The notes below the pieces were generated by a model, which saw only the letters and a program-made list of their open reading frames with translations, did not search any database and was not told the DNA's origin. This document shows, one piece after another, positions 21,684-28,893 of a DNA stretch of 36,072 bases (position 1 is the stretch's first letter; every line of letters begins with the position of its first letter). Source of the stretch: Desulfobacteraceae bacterium CG2_30_51_40 (lineage in GTDB: Bacteria; Desulfobacterota; DSM-4660; Desulfatiglandales; Desulfatiglandaceae); NCBI GenBank assembly GCA_001874005.1, contig MNYJ01000028.1:4185-40256 (forward strand). The letters are read 5' to 3'. Made by a program: the position numbers and the translations under genes.

Positions 21684-24119
21684 TTACGCCTTCGTTATCT
21701 TGACAGGGGTCTTCCACCACACCGGTTGCCCGCTGACCGGGTCCATCCGGGGCAGGATGATGTCGTTGGGATTGGCACCCTTTCCTCTGGTGAACTCATC
21801 CCAGCCTATGCGACCGAATCCTAACGGCACAAAAACGCATCCGGGCATGGCGCCTTCAAATATGCTTACACGAACCCGTATCCTTCCAGCGGCAGATTCT
21901 ATGAAGACCGGGTCCCCCTCCTTAATCCCCAACTGAGAAGCCGTTTTCGGGTTTATTTCCGCAAAGGAATCCTCTTTTAGGAGCTGATTGTCGAAAATAG
22001 TCTTGTTGAGGTGGGGGGGGCTTGCAACAGAGCCGCTCGCGAGATTTATCATCTCATAAGGGACAAGAGTAATGGGATAGACCTTTGTATCAACCTGAGC
22101 GTTTGTCTCCTCATAATGGGGATAAGCTGCCACCTGAGCCCCTGCCCCAATGCCCAATCCTGAAAGTGCCGAATCCGCCTGGTTCTGCCTCAGATAACCC
22201 TGGATTGCAAGCTGCAGGCGCGTGCTCACGAACTCAAATTTACCGGTAGCAGTCTTGAATATCGAATCCCAACGACCATAATTATGAACAGGCCTGTACC
22301 AGAACCCTCCCTTTGAGAGCTTGTTCCACAGATCATCGAAGCTCTTGTAATCGGGCGTTATTTCCTCTGCCTTCTGCATCATCTTCCATACAGGGGAGTC
22401 GGCTTTATATCCGGTAAGGCCTTTGGCCGAGTCAAAAAGACCCTTAGCCCTGTGTTTTACTACATCCTCAAATCCCTTCCATGGAAATGACGCCGCAACC
22501 GAGCCGCCTATGGCCCTGGCAAGCTCTATTATCGTATCTCCGCAGTTTTTAGTTTCGTAAAGCGGCTTAACCACCGGCCTTGTAAGAGAGTAAAGAGGGT
22601 ACTGCAGCCCAGCAGGCCAGACCACTTCATCCATCTTCTCCAGATAGGTATGGTCCGGAAGCACCAGGTCAGCATACATGGAGGTATCGTCTCTGAAGGA
22701 CGAAAAACTCACAATGAAAGGTATTTTGCTCAAGGCCTTCCTGAACAGGCCGCCGTCAGGCAGGGTCTGAACCGGATTTGAGCCGAAAACCAAGAGGGTA
22801 TCTATCCTGGAGTCGGCCGCCTCCCTGACCTCTTTTGCGAATAGCGACGCAACGCTTTGCGCATAGGGAAACTTCGGGGTGCCCGCATGATCAAGCCTTG
22901 CCTTTTGCACCCCCTGGCGGCTTACCTCATCGTAGGTGATATCGGGAAGGGAGGCCAGAGGCAGATGGTCTTGAACCAGTACCCCTCCAATCCTGTTAAT
23001 CCCTCCTGTAAGAGCGTTAAGGCTCTGAATACACATTGATTCATAAAGGCTTCCATTGAGAGTCCCCTTGCCTCGTCCGCAAAGGGCAACAGGGGCCTTG
23101 GACTTTGCAAAGGCCCTTGCAAGCGAGCGAATCTCCTCAGCCGGGCATGATGTAACTGCGGCGGCCTGTTCCGGACTGTATTGCCTTATCACGAAAGATG
23201 ACCACTCATTGAACCCGGAGGTGTATCCTCCCACAAACTCCTTGTTGTAGAGCCCTTCTTTTATGATCACATGGGCCATTGCCAGCGCCAGCGCACCCTC
23301 CGTTCCCGGCATGACCGCAACCCACTGGTCCGCCTTGGAGGCGGTATTGGATGCCCTGGCCTCCACCTGAACGACCTTTACCTTTCCCCTTGTCTCTTGA
23401 TCCCTCCAGATGCTCCAGGCGTTTATCATACGCCCGGGCGCTCCCCAACCCTCAATGAGTCCGGCTCCGAAGCTCAGGATAAAATCCGAATTCTCAAGAT
23501 CATAGGCCATGGGGCCGTCGGTACCAAGCATCATAAGGTTCGCCAGTGAGTAAGTGTCATCAAGCGAGGGTGCACGAAGATAGTTGGGGCTTCCGACCGC
23601 CTTGAGCAATCTTTCGACCAACAGCGCAGTTGCCGACCTGGCGGAATTTCCGTCTATGGCGGCTATGGCCTCGCCGGCACCTTTCTTTCTAAGGCCGCCA
23701 ATCCTTTCGGAAAGGATGCCCACAGCCTCTTTCCAAGATATATCGGCAAACTGCCCTGCGCCTCTAGGCCCTACCCTTTTCATGGGCCTTGTAAAGCGAA
23801 TATCTTCGTTATAGAGGAGCTGCAATCCTCCCATACCAACAGGGCATATTCCGCCCGGATTTACAGGAAAATCCGTCCTGCCTTCTATCTTTACCGCCCT
23901 TCCATCAACCTTTCTGACCTCTATCCCGCAGCCTCCCGGGCAAAGGGTGCAGACGGACTTGGCGGAATTAAACGCCCCTGCAGGCGGAACAGGAACCCAG
24001 GGCCAGTTTTGAGTCCATATGGCGATATCATCCGTGAGCTTCCAGGGAAGAGGTGTTATATGCATCCCTGCCACGCCCCCCACCATTAACGAGATGAAAT
24101 TCCTTCTATTCAATTCCAT
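21684..24119 (-). CDS. qrcB: Menaquinone reductase Qrc, molybdopterin-oxidoreductase-like subunit QrcB
   Basis: An 811-residue member of the DMSO-reductase superfamily. A Tat-type signal (NRRNFISLMVGGVAG) is followed by the Qrc-like LTDDIAIWTQNWPWVPVP and an N-terminal [4Fe-4S] motif, Cys57/60/64/92. The domains for a bis-pterin cofactor follow, with the C-terminal LGIKEGDPVFIESAAGRIRV barrel. In Desulfovibrio vulgaris QrcB is reported to carry no molybdenum, so this family member may be a structural electron-transfer subunit rather than an enzyme; I could not identify a clear metal-ligating Cys or Ser. It lies 66 bases after qrcA. GGGGGA precedes the ATG. Confidence 0.9.
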   Translation of the reverse strand: MELNRRNFISLMVGGVAGMHITPLPWKLTDDIAIWTQNWPWVPVPPAGAFNSAKSVCTLCPGGCGIEVRKVDGRAVKIEGRTDFPVNPGGICPVGMGGLQLLYNEDIRFTRPMKRVGPRGAGQFADISWKEAVGILSERIGGLRKKGAGEAIAAIDGNSARSATALLVERLLKAVGSPNYLRAPSLDDTYSLANLMMLGTDGPMAYDLENSDFILSFGAGLIEGWGAPGRMINAWSIWRDQETRGKVKVVQVEARASNTASKADQWVAVMPGTEGALALAMAHVIIKEGLYNKEFVGGYTSGFNEWSSFVIRQYSPEQAAAVTSCPAEEIRSLARAFAKSKAPVALCGRGKGTLNGSLYESMCIQSLNALTGGINRIGGVLVQDHLPLASLPDITYDEVSRQGVQKARLDHAGTPKFPYAQSVASLFAKEVREAADSRIDTLLVFGSNPVQTLPDGGLFRKALSKIPFIVSFSSFRDDTSMYADLVLPDHTYLEKMDEVVWPAGLQYPLYSLTRPVVKPLYETKNCGDTIIELARAIGGSVAASFPWKGFEDVVKHRAKGLFDSAKGLTGYKADSPVWKMMQKAEEITPDYKSFDDLWNKLSKGGFWYRPVHNYGRWDSIFKTATGKFEFVSTRLQLAIQGYLRQNQADSALSGLGIGAGAQVAAYPHYEETNAQVDTKVYPITLVPYEMINLASGSVASPPHLNKTIFDNQLLKEDSFAEINPKTASQLGIKEGDPVFIESAAGRIRVRVSIFEGAMPGCVFVPLGFGRIGWDEFTRGKGANPNDIILPRMDPVSGQPVWWKTPVKITKA

Positions 24120-24185
24120 AGCGATGTTCCCCCAGGTTGCTTCGCTAAACGGTAATGCCTGTCATGACCCCTCATAGCTTCAGCT

Positions 24186-24845
24186 CTATTTGTGGCACAC
24201 AAAGCATGCGTTATTTTCTTCATGCCCCATCTTGCTGTGGCATTCCGCGCAATCATCCATCTTCATCCGGTCCCATGTGTTCGTCTTCAAGCCGGATATC
24301 CTTTTGCCCCAGATGTTTTTTGAATACCCTGTAAGGCGATTGGCCTCATAATCGAGCAGTACTGCGGTCTTGCCGTGTTCTCCGTGGCAGACCATGCAGT
24401 CAAGCTTGCCGTTTTTGACATGGGCTATATGCGAAAAATAGACGCAGTCCGGTTGCTTGTAATAGGCAAGCCAGGGAATCTCCTGATCCTTCGCTACATA
24501 TCCATCCATAAAGGCCTTCTCTTCAGGGGTGTTTCCCAGAGGTGATTCAGGGTTATCATGGCACTCCGTGCACGTGGAGAGTTTGGGGATTCCCTTGAAT
24601 GTGCCGTCATCATAAAATCCGTGACAGTGAAGACAACGCTCCGCCTCCGTTTCCCCTTCTATGCCGTCAACCTTCTCAGGATTCAGATGTAAGGCGTGGT
24701 TGAAGTTCATGGGCTGAGGCTGCTTGGAATAAAGGACCATGGGGAAGATCACCCAGCCGATAACAAGCGACCCGATGAAGCCGGCGATAAAAAATCCCCC
24801 GCCTTCAAGCCAGGCTCGCAAAGAAGGTCTTTTTGTTTTCTCCAT
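24186..24845 (-). CDS. qrcA: Menaquinone reductase Qrc, membrane-anchored multiheme cytochrome c QrcA
   Basis: A 219-residue protein with one N-terminal membrane anchor (FFIAGFIGSLVIGWVIFPMVL, about 17-37) and a periplasmic domain with five CXXCH heme sites: CLHCH, CTECH, CMVCH, CAECH and CFVCH, the last at the very C-terminus. Distal His ligands are plausible in FNHALH and FSHIAH. QrcA takes electrons from type I cytochrome c3 and hands them to QrcB/QrcC. The Desulfovibrio protein is described as hexaheme; only five standard motifs are visible here. It is the first gene of the operon, and the ribosome-binding site GAGAGG lies upstream of ATG 24845. The 260-bp upstream region shows no other feature I can identify. 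Confidence 0.87.
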   Translation of the reverse strand: MEKTKRPSLRAWLEGGGFFIAGFIGSLVIGWVIFPMVLYSKQPQPMNFNHALHLNPEKVDGIEGETEAERCLHCHGFYDDGTFKGIPKLSTCTECHDNPESPLGNTPEEKAFMDGYVAKDQEIPWLAYYKQPDCVYFSHIAHVKNGKLDCMVCHGEHGKTAVLLDYEANRLTGYSKNIWGKRISGLKTNTWDRMKMDDCAECHSKMGHEENNACFVCHK

Positions 24846-25107
24846 TTGGACAAGCCTCTCAGATTTTAAGTTAATGTTTCTTGCGCCAAATCCCTGCGCC
24901 GTCTTTTTCAGGCGTATTTATCTGAAGCCGACAGTGTTGCGTATTTATCCAACTAAGCCCGTTTTTGTCAAGTAGAAAAACAGGTTGAAATCGGAAGTTC
25001 AAAGCCTCTCCCCCTACTGACCAAAGGCAGTCTGCGCCTTTGTGCGACCCCCAAAAGGCCGACGGAGGTCATGGGAGGAGGTCCGGGTTACACGCAACTC
25101 AATCAGT

Positions 25108-26028
25108 TCAGTAACGAAAAGAAAAGGACACCCCTATATCTCCGCCACCGGAGAGCAGCGGCATAATCCTCAGCCTGTCCGTGAAGCTGCCTCGAAACTC
25201 CTCCTGAAGCCTGCGGTTATGCTTTTGGGCTGAGTTCACGGCGCTGTATATATTGCCCGCATACCAGCCTGCTTCAAGAAACCCCAACATGCCGGCCAGA
25301 ACGTAATTTTCATTGTAAAAGGCTTCAAGTGCGGCCCAAATAAAAAGGGCGTTTACCGTGAAGGCAGCGGCAGCGTCCCTGTATCTTCCCACATAGGCAT
25401 GACCAAGACCGGGGATCACCCCGGCGAGCAATCCCGCCGTGGAGGGGTCCTTAAGGGAAAGTTCATTCCCCTTTATGACAAGCAGGGATATTTCTCCGGC
25501 GCTCTGCGCCAACTCACCCTCCCCCTCGACCGAAAGCAGGAGACGGGAGGCCTCCTTCCAGTCATTTGCCTTCATCCTTGTCCATCCCAGCCGGTAGAGG
25601 GCAGCCTGCCTCAGCGCCGGTTCGGAACGTCCTTCGGCAACGATATTAAAATAGTACTCCGAATCTTTAATTCTTCCCTGACGAAAAAAGGATTCAGCCA
25701 TAAACAGCATGGCACGGTTAGCAATGCCCGAATCTTTCGACTTTGCGATGACCTCGTCAAATTGCTCTCGGGCCTTTTCGTAGCGACCGGCCTCAAGGTG
25801 ACAAGCGCCCTTGATGAGGTTCACCCTGTCAAGACTGCCTGATTGAGGAAAAAGAAAGGCGAAGCGTTCAAGCTCAAGCAGTGCCAGATCATATTCCCCC
25901 TGGTTCATAAGGTGCAGGACAAAGCTCAGTTGACCGTTTCCATCCTTGGCGATCTGAGAGTAGGCAGGGGAGTACAAGAATATCAATAAGGCGCAAACAA
26001 CCCCTTTTATCAGGCCGTTAGCGGCCAT
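25108..26028 (-). CDS. Exported TPR protein with C-terminal hydrophobic (DUF5683/TM2-like) region
   Basis: A 306-residue protein starting MAANGLIKGVVCALLIFLYSPAYSQ, a signal peptide, followed by tetratricopeptide-like helices (about 35-190: YDLALLELERFAFLFPQSG, RYEKAREQFDEVIA, RQAALYRLGWTRMKANDWKEA). The C-terminal third has LAGVIPGLGHAYVGRYRDAA and two or three hydrophobic helices, like TM2/DUF5683 membrane domains, and the chain ends in a phenylalanine-bearing GVSFSFRY, suggestive of a beta-barrel or surface-exposed end. ATG 26028 overlaps the upstream YidD-like gene by 11 bases, so the two are coupled. The function is unknown; a role in envelope assembly is inferred from the pair. Confidence 0.7.
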   Translation of the reverse strand: MAANGLIKGVVCALLIFLYSPAYSQIAKDGNGQLSFVLHLMNQGEYDLALLELERFAFLFPQSGSLDRVNLIKGACHLEAGRYEKAREQFDEVIAKSKDSGIANRAMLFMAESFFRQGRIKDSEYYFNIVAEGRSEPALRQAALYRLGWTRMKANDWKEASRLLLSVEGEGELAQSAGEISLLVIKGNELSLKDPSTAGLLAGVIPGLGHAYVGRYRDAAAAFTVNALFIWAALEAFYNENYVLAGMLGFLEAGWYAGNIYSAVNSAQKHNRRLQEEFRGSFTDRLRIMPLLSGGGDIGVSFSFRY

Positions 26029-26425
26029 AGGATTTGACCCGGGAAGGCTCGTACCACCAGAAATCATTGTTTTCGACCGGATCAAAGATGCGGGGTCTGT
26101 CAGGGTATTTTACAATGGGTGAGACCTTAAACTCTTCTTCTCCCTCATGAATGAGGCGATCCACCGTCATTATCCATCCGACGAAAAAGCCGTGCTTTTT
26201 GAACGCCGCTATACTGTAAGCGGAACATGTCGGAGCACTCGGGCAACGGTCACCGTCAACCGGGGATATGAACTCTTTGAAAAAAGAAACAAAAAGGCTT
26301 CCAGGATCATAAAATCGCTCGGGTTCCTGGGCGAAGGAAACACCGGCCTCCGCCCGGAGAAAAAGCAAAAAGAGGCCTGCTGTTATGGTTATACAGGGAT
26401 GGATACGACCTTCAAAAATACCCAC
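26018..26425 (-). CDS. yidD: YidD-like (PF01809-type) protein with N-terminal signal segment
   Basis: A 135-residue protein: hydrophobic N-terminus (ITITAGLFLLFL...) then the YidD core FFKEFISPVDGDRCPSAPTC, SAYSIAAFKKHGFFVGWIMT and DRLIHEGEEE. The CxxxPTCSxYxxxAxxxHG pattern is diagnostic. YidD normally is a 70-100-residue amphipathic cytoplasmic-face protein helping YidC and sits in the rpmH-rnpA-yidD-yidC cluster; this one is elsewhere, larger and carries a signal-like segment. GTG 26425 is chosen because AGGAGA lies just upstream and further in-frame sequence derives from the family A repeat. It overlaps the TPR gene. Confidence 0.75.
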   Translation of the reverse strand: MGIFEGRIHPCITITAGLFLLFLRAEAGVSFAQEPERFYDPGSLFVSFFKEFISPVDGDRCPSAPTCSAYSIAAFKKHGFFVGWIMTVDRLIHEGEEEFKVSPIVKYPDRPRIFDPVENNDFWWYEPSRVKSYGR

Positions 26426-26446
26426 TCTCCTGTTACCTCCTGGTTT

Positions 26447-26545
26447 ACATGAAAATGCCCCTTCACCTTTACCGTCGAGACGTCGCGGGATGCAGAGGCA
26501 TTGCAAAATTTAGAGTTTCGTCATTCCCCGACCTGCTCGGGGAAT
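26447..26545 (-). repeat. Partial repeat family A copy joined to a short palindrome
   Basis: ACATGAAAATGCCCCTTCAC followed by TTTACCGTCGAGACGTCGCG (26447-26487) matches the left part of family A copy 3. The other end is missing. It is followed by the perfect inverted repeat ATTCCCCGA-N5-TCGGGGAAT at 26523-26545, which lies 3' of rpsU and could serve as its 3' hairpin although no U-tract follows. Confidence 0.55.
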
Positions 26546-26574
26546 TCAGTCTATACTTGAATCAGTGCGTAACA

Positions 26575-26760
26575 CTAGAATTTTCTCATCCTTTTACGCC
26601 TTCGTTTTGCGGCCTTTGCCTGTTTCTTCTTCTTCTGAACGCTCGGTTTGTCGTAGAAGCGCCTCTCTTTGATCTCAGAGAAGAAGCCCTCCTTGGTCAG
26701 TTTTCTCTTTAAATCCTTTATGGCCTTTTCAATCTGGTTATCATGAACAATGACCTTCAT
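26575..26760 (-). CDS. rpsU: 30S ribosomal protein S21
   Basis: A 61-residue basic protein beginning MKVIVHDNQIEKAIKDLKRK, containing KEGFFSEIKERRFYDKPSV, then a Lys/Arg-rich tail ending KRRRKRMRKF. This is the full length and pattern of bS21, which binds 16S rRNA near the anti-Shine-Dalgarno region and supports initiation. The start has a perfect AGGAGG. A MITE-like element begins 15 bases upstream of the start codon, so its normal promoter region is displaced; an intrinsic terminator lies beyond the element. Confidence 0.95.
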   Translation of the reverse strand: MKVIVHDNQIEKAIKDLKRKLTKEGFFSEIKERRFYDKPSVQKKKKQAKAAKRRRKRMRKF

Positions 26761-26774
26761 CGGTCCTCCTGGTT

Positions 26775-26913
26775 TGTGTCCATCCGGAAATGGCTATTTT
26801 CATCGTCGTTGGGCTCAAATTTTAATCCTCGGAATACCTCTAATGTATTACTGCGGTTAAAATTATGGCCTGCCTTGAACTCGACGAAACTATCTCGTTT
26901 CCGGATGGGCACT
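26775..26913. mobile_element. MITE-like palindromic element, copy 1 (next to rpsU)
   Basis: 139 bp: left end TGTGTCCATCCGGAAATGG and right end TTTCCGGATGGGCACT are inverted repeats; inner TTGGGCTCAAATTTTAATCC pairs with GGTTAAAATTATGGCCTGCC. It has no coding capacity. It is the most diverged of three copies (lacks about 5 bp near the left end) and lies directly upstream of the rpsU ribosome-binding site. Confidence 0.8.
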
Positions 26914-26924
26914 AGTTAATTCGT

Positions 26925-26963
26925 TAAAAATAAAAAAGCATCTCCGATCAGAAATCGAGATGC
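26925..26963 (-). terminator. Intrinsic terminator on the minus strand
   Basis: On the minus strand GCATCTC and GAGATGC (26963-26957 and 26944-26938), extended by three inner pairs around one bulged base, form a 10-bp stem followed by TTTTTTATTTTTA. It cannot serve rpsU, whose gene lies further downstream, so it ends a transcript that starts between here and cutA. Confidence 0.8.
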
Positions 26964-27229
26964 CTTCCTTGCGCGCACAAACAGGTTTGACCCTCCCTGC
27001 CTCTAGCAGGGAAAAAACATAGTCTCTACCTCCCTGATTAAAGCTTTGGCGCGAAAGCACTCGTAAAGATACAAGGGGTGATATATATTTTCCCTAACGC
27101 AGAGTCCCGGCCCTGGAATACAGCATGACAACATATTCTGAATCACCCCCTTTTCTTTTTTAAGTATGATAAGGCCCGGGACCTCAAAAATGCGGCAAAT
27201 ATTTCAACTATTATGTCCATATTCTGCCT
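26925..27229 (-). ncRNA. Candidate small RNA or regulated leader upstream of rpsU
   Basis: A stretch of about 300 nt runs on the minus strand from a strong promoter (27264-27235) to an intrinsic terminator (26963-26925) with no gene-sized frame. Visible pairings: GAGGTCCCGGGCC (27185-27173) with GGGCCGGGACTC (27113-27102); GGGGGTGAT (27150-27142) with the ATCACCCC ending at 27075, which crosses the first pairing and so makes a pseudoknot or a switch; and a hairpin CCCTGC-TAGAG-GCAGGG just inside 27013-26994. AGGGAGG followed by an ATG gives a five-codon peptide MFFPC. There are several GGA words. It does not match 6S, tmRNA, SRP or RNase P RNA by eye. Confidence 0.5.
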
Positions 27230-27234
27230 CAACA

Positions 27235-27264
27235 ATTCTATAATCGCCTGATAAGGGTTGTCAA
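27235..27264 (-). promoter_or_regulatory. Strong sigma70-type promoter for the candidate RNA
   Basis: Minus strand TTGACA (27264-27259), 18-nt spacer, TAGAAT (27240-27235); an overlapping TATAGA gives a 16-nt spacer. The -35 is a perfect consensus. Transcription would start near 27228 and point toward rpsU, away from cutA. Confidence 0.65.
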
Positions 27265-27360
27265 CAGCAATTTTCAGTGAAAATCAATAGGGGATATTTT
27301 TACCGCAAAAAGCTATAGTCTTTTCATTTACTCATTGAAACCCCGAGGCGAGAGGCTTGT

Positions 27361-27690
27361 ATGGAAGTTTTAATGGTCTATATAACGGCGTCCGATCTCT
27401 CTGAAGCAAGAAAGATAGGCGAAGCCGTCGTAGAGGAAAGACTTGCCGCATGTGTCAACATCGTTGATGGTGCGCAGTCAATATACCGGTGGCATGGAAA
27501 GATTCAGCATGAAAAAGAAGCGATCATCATTGCCAAGACCAGAAAAGAGCTTCTCTCCATGCTCATAGACAGGGTGCGCTCCCTGCATAGTTACGAATGC
27601 CCCTGCGTGGTCGCACTTCCTATTGAGGCGGGTTACGAGCCCTTTCTTGAATGGGTCGGAAGCGAAACAGGAGCATCCGGGTGTGACTGA
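27361..27690 (+). CDS. cutA: CutA divalent-cation tolerance family protein
   Basis: A 109-residue protein: MVYITASDLSEARKIGEAVV, RLAACVNIVDGAQSIYRWHG, KEAIIIAKTRKELLSMLIDRV and SYECPCVVALPIEAGYEPFLEW. These are the conserved blocks of CutA1, a ferredoxin-like trimer named for copper tolerance in E. coli, but of uncertain biochemical role. The ATG has GAGAGG 5 nt upstream. It is monocistronic as far as can be seen; the following 206 bases to the DedA gene hold nothing recognisable. Confidence 0.92.
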   Translation: MEVLMVYITASDLSEARKIGEAVVEERLAACVNIVDGAQSIYRWHGKIQHEKEAIIIAKTRKELLSMLIDRVRSLHSYECPCVVALPIEAGYEPFLEWVGSETGASGCD

Positions 27691-27896
27691 GACTAAAAGC
27701 GAGTTGAAAGGCCGCTGTTGTAAGGCTGGGGAAAAATACCAAGTGCAATACCTGAGATATCCCGAGGAACAAGGAGTACTTAGAAGTATTCCGCACAGAG
27801 TGTGCTAGGACTGAAATTTTCCTCCGGACAAATAACGCAGGCCCGGCCCATGAATGTTTGAATGGGAGTTATTCTTTGCCATCCGGGTTTTCTCAA

Positions 27897-28526
27897 TCAC
27901 CTCTTGCGTTTATTTCTTTTCAGGCGCCACCTGACCACCAGCACCAGTGCCAGCGCGATTCCTACACCTGCCAAGGCCGTATTATAATGCATCATTATGG
28001 AGGAAAGCCTCGTCCTCATAATATCCCAGTTTGTACCCAGGAAGTATCCGCCTGATATCCACAGAACGTTCCAGACAAGGCAGCTCAAGAGAGCGAAGGC
28101 ACCGACAATTATAGCCCTGAGCCCTGATATCCCGGCCACCACCGCTATTACGGACCTTATCCCGGGAAGAAATCTGTTAAGGATTACTAGATAATAGCCG
28201 TATTTTGCAAACCATTGCTCAGCCTTACGGATATCTCCCGCGCTGAAGAATCTATAATCTTTCCTTAGGAAAAACCCTCTTCCCATAATTGTTCCGAGGT
28301 AAAAGAGAAAGAGGAATCCGGAAAGGCTCCCCACGGTGGTGGCGGCATATACTCCCCAAAAATTAAGCCTCTTGATACCCACCAGGAAGGCCCCAAAGGC
28401 AGTAATTGTATCTCCGGGTATCGGAGGGAATACATTCTCTATAAAGGCACTGATTCCAAGCAGTAAATAAATTATTGAATTAGGCAAGGATTGAAGATAT
28501 TCCAGTATCGCATCCAGTCCCCACAC
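27897..28526 (-). CDS. DedA / VTT-domain membrane protein
   Basis: A 209-residue inner-membrane protein with about five hydrophobic segments. Conserved DedA features are the re-entrant FIENVFPPIPGDTITAFGAFL with acidic Glu and Asp, GRGFFLRKDYRFF, and LNRFLPGIRSVIAVVAGISG with the FxPGxR motif. DedA proteins are lipid scramblases or transporters needed for envelope integrity, for example undecaprenyl-phosphate recycling. GTG 28526 is chosen, with AGAGG 8 nt upstream. The C-terminus is basic (RWRLKRNKRKR). It is transcribed toward cutA (convergent), and a MITE-like element lies 35 bases upstream of the start. Confidence 0.9.
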   Translation of the reverse strand: MWGLDAILEYLQSLPNSIIYLLLGISAFIENVFPPIPGDTITAFGAFLVGIKRLNFWGVYAATTVGSLSGFLFLFYLGTIMGRGFFLRKDYRFFSAGDIRKAEQWFAKYGYYLVILNRFLPGIRSVIAVVAGISGLRAIIVGAFALLSCLVWNVLWISGGYFLGTNWDIMRTRLSSIMMHYNTALAGVGIALALVLVVRWRLKRNKRKR

Positions 28527-28561
28527 CTTAAGGCCTCTTTTCTCCCCTGCATGAATTACCT

Positions 28562-28705
28562 AGTGTCCATCCGGAAATGGCTATTTTTACTGATTTCGGC
28601 GTTGGGCTCAAATTTTAATCCTCGAAATACCTCAATGTATGCCTGTGGTTAAAATTATCGCCCGCCTTGAACTCGACGGAACTATCTCATTTCCGGATGG
28701 ACACT
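28562..28705. mobile_element. MITE-like palindromic element, copy 2 (best ends)
   Basis: 144 bp with perfect 18-bp terminal inverted repeats: AGTGTCCATCCGGAAATG at the left and its reverse complement at the right. Inner halves also pair (GGCGTTGGGCTCAAATTTTA against TAAAATTATCGCCCGCC), so the whole element can form one long imperfect hairpin. It lies in the divergent DedA / YfgM-like gap (28527-28893) and is followed by repeat family A copy 5. Confidence 0.85.
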
Positions 28706-28728
28706 CATGGTGTCCATCTTTAAAAGTG

Positions 28729-28800
28729 ATGAAAATCACCCCCATCCCTCCCTCCCCCGTCGAGGGGGAGGAGTAAAGATGAGGGGCATTTTCATATAAA
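28729..28800 (+). repeat. Repeat family A, copy 5
   Basis: ATGAAAATCACCCCCATCCC, centre CTCCCCCGTCGAGGGGGAGG, end GAGGGGCATTTTCATATAAA. The left hairpin of the full-length element is missing. The next promoter's -35 starts 19 bases beyond its end. Confidence 0.75.
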
Positions 28801-28818
28801 GCGAAAGGCCCTTTTCAC

Positions 28819-28847
28819 TTGACTCAAACGCTCAATTCTGCTAATAG
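28819..28847 (+). promoter_or_regulatory. Promoter of the YfgM-like TPR gene
   Basis: TTGACT (28819-28824), a 17-nt spacer and TAATAG (28842-28847), about 46 bases before the ATG at 28894. Good sigma70 resemblance; seen by eye only. Confidence 0.55.
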
Positions 28848-28893
28848 GTTTCTAGTCGTAACAAATTTTAATAGCAAGGAAAAGAGCTAATCC

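Noticed and set aside
21684-24119. Molybdopterin subunit as a formate dehydrogenase or nitrate/polysulfide reductase
   Set aside because: The neighbouring multiheme cytochrome, four-cluster ferredoxin and NrfD subunit in A-B-C-D order, and the TDDIAIWTQNWPW segment, fit Qrc better; no obvious catalytic metal-ligand residue was found.
26426-26506. N-terminal extension of the YidD-like protein to an upstream start
   Set aside because: The extension is translated from the family A repeat (the same GKGEGAFS words appear when other copies are translated), and a well-placed ribosome-binding site supports GTG 26425.
26925-27229. Identification of the orphan transcript as tmRNA or 6S RNA
   Set aside because: GGGGGTGATTC recalls the tmRNA 5' end, but no tRNA-like acceptor/CCA 3' end or tag frame is present. 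A closing 5'-3' stem with a central bubble, as in 6S RNA, is also not seen.
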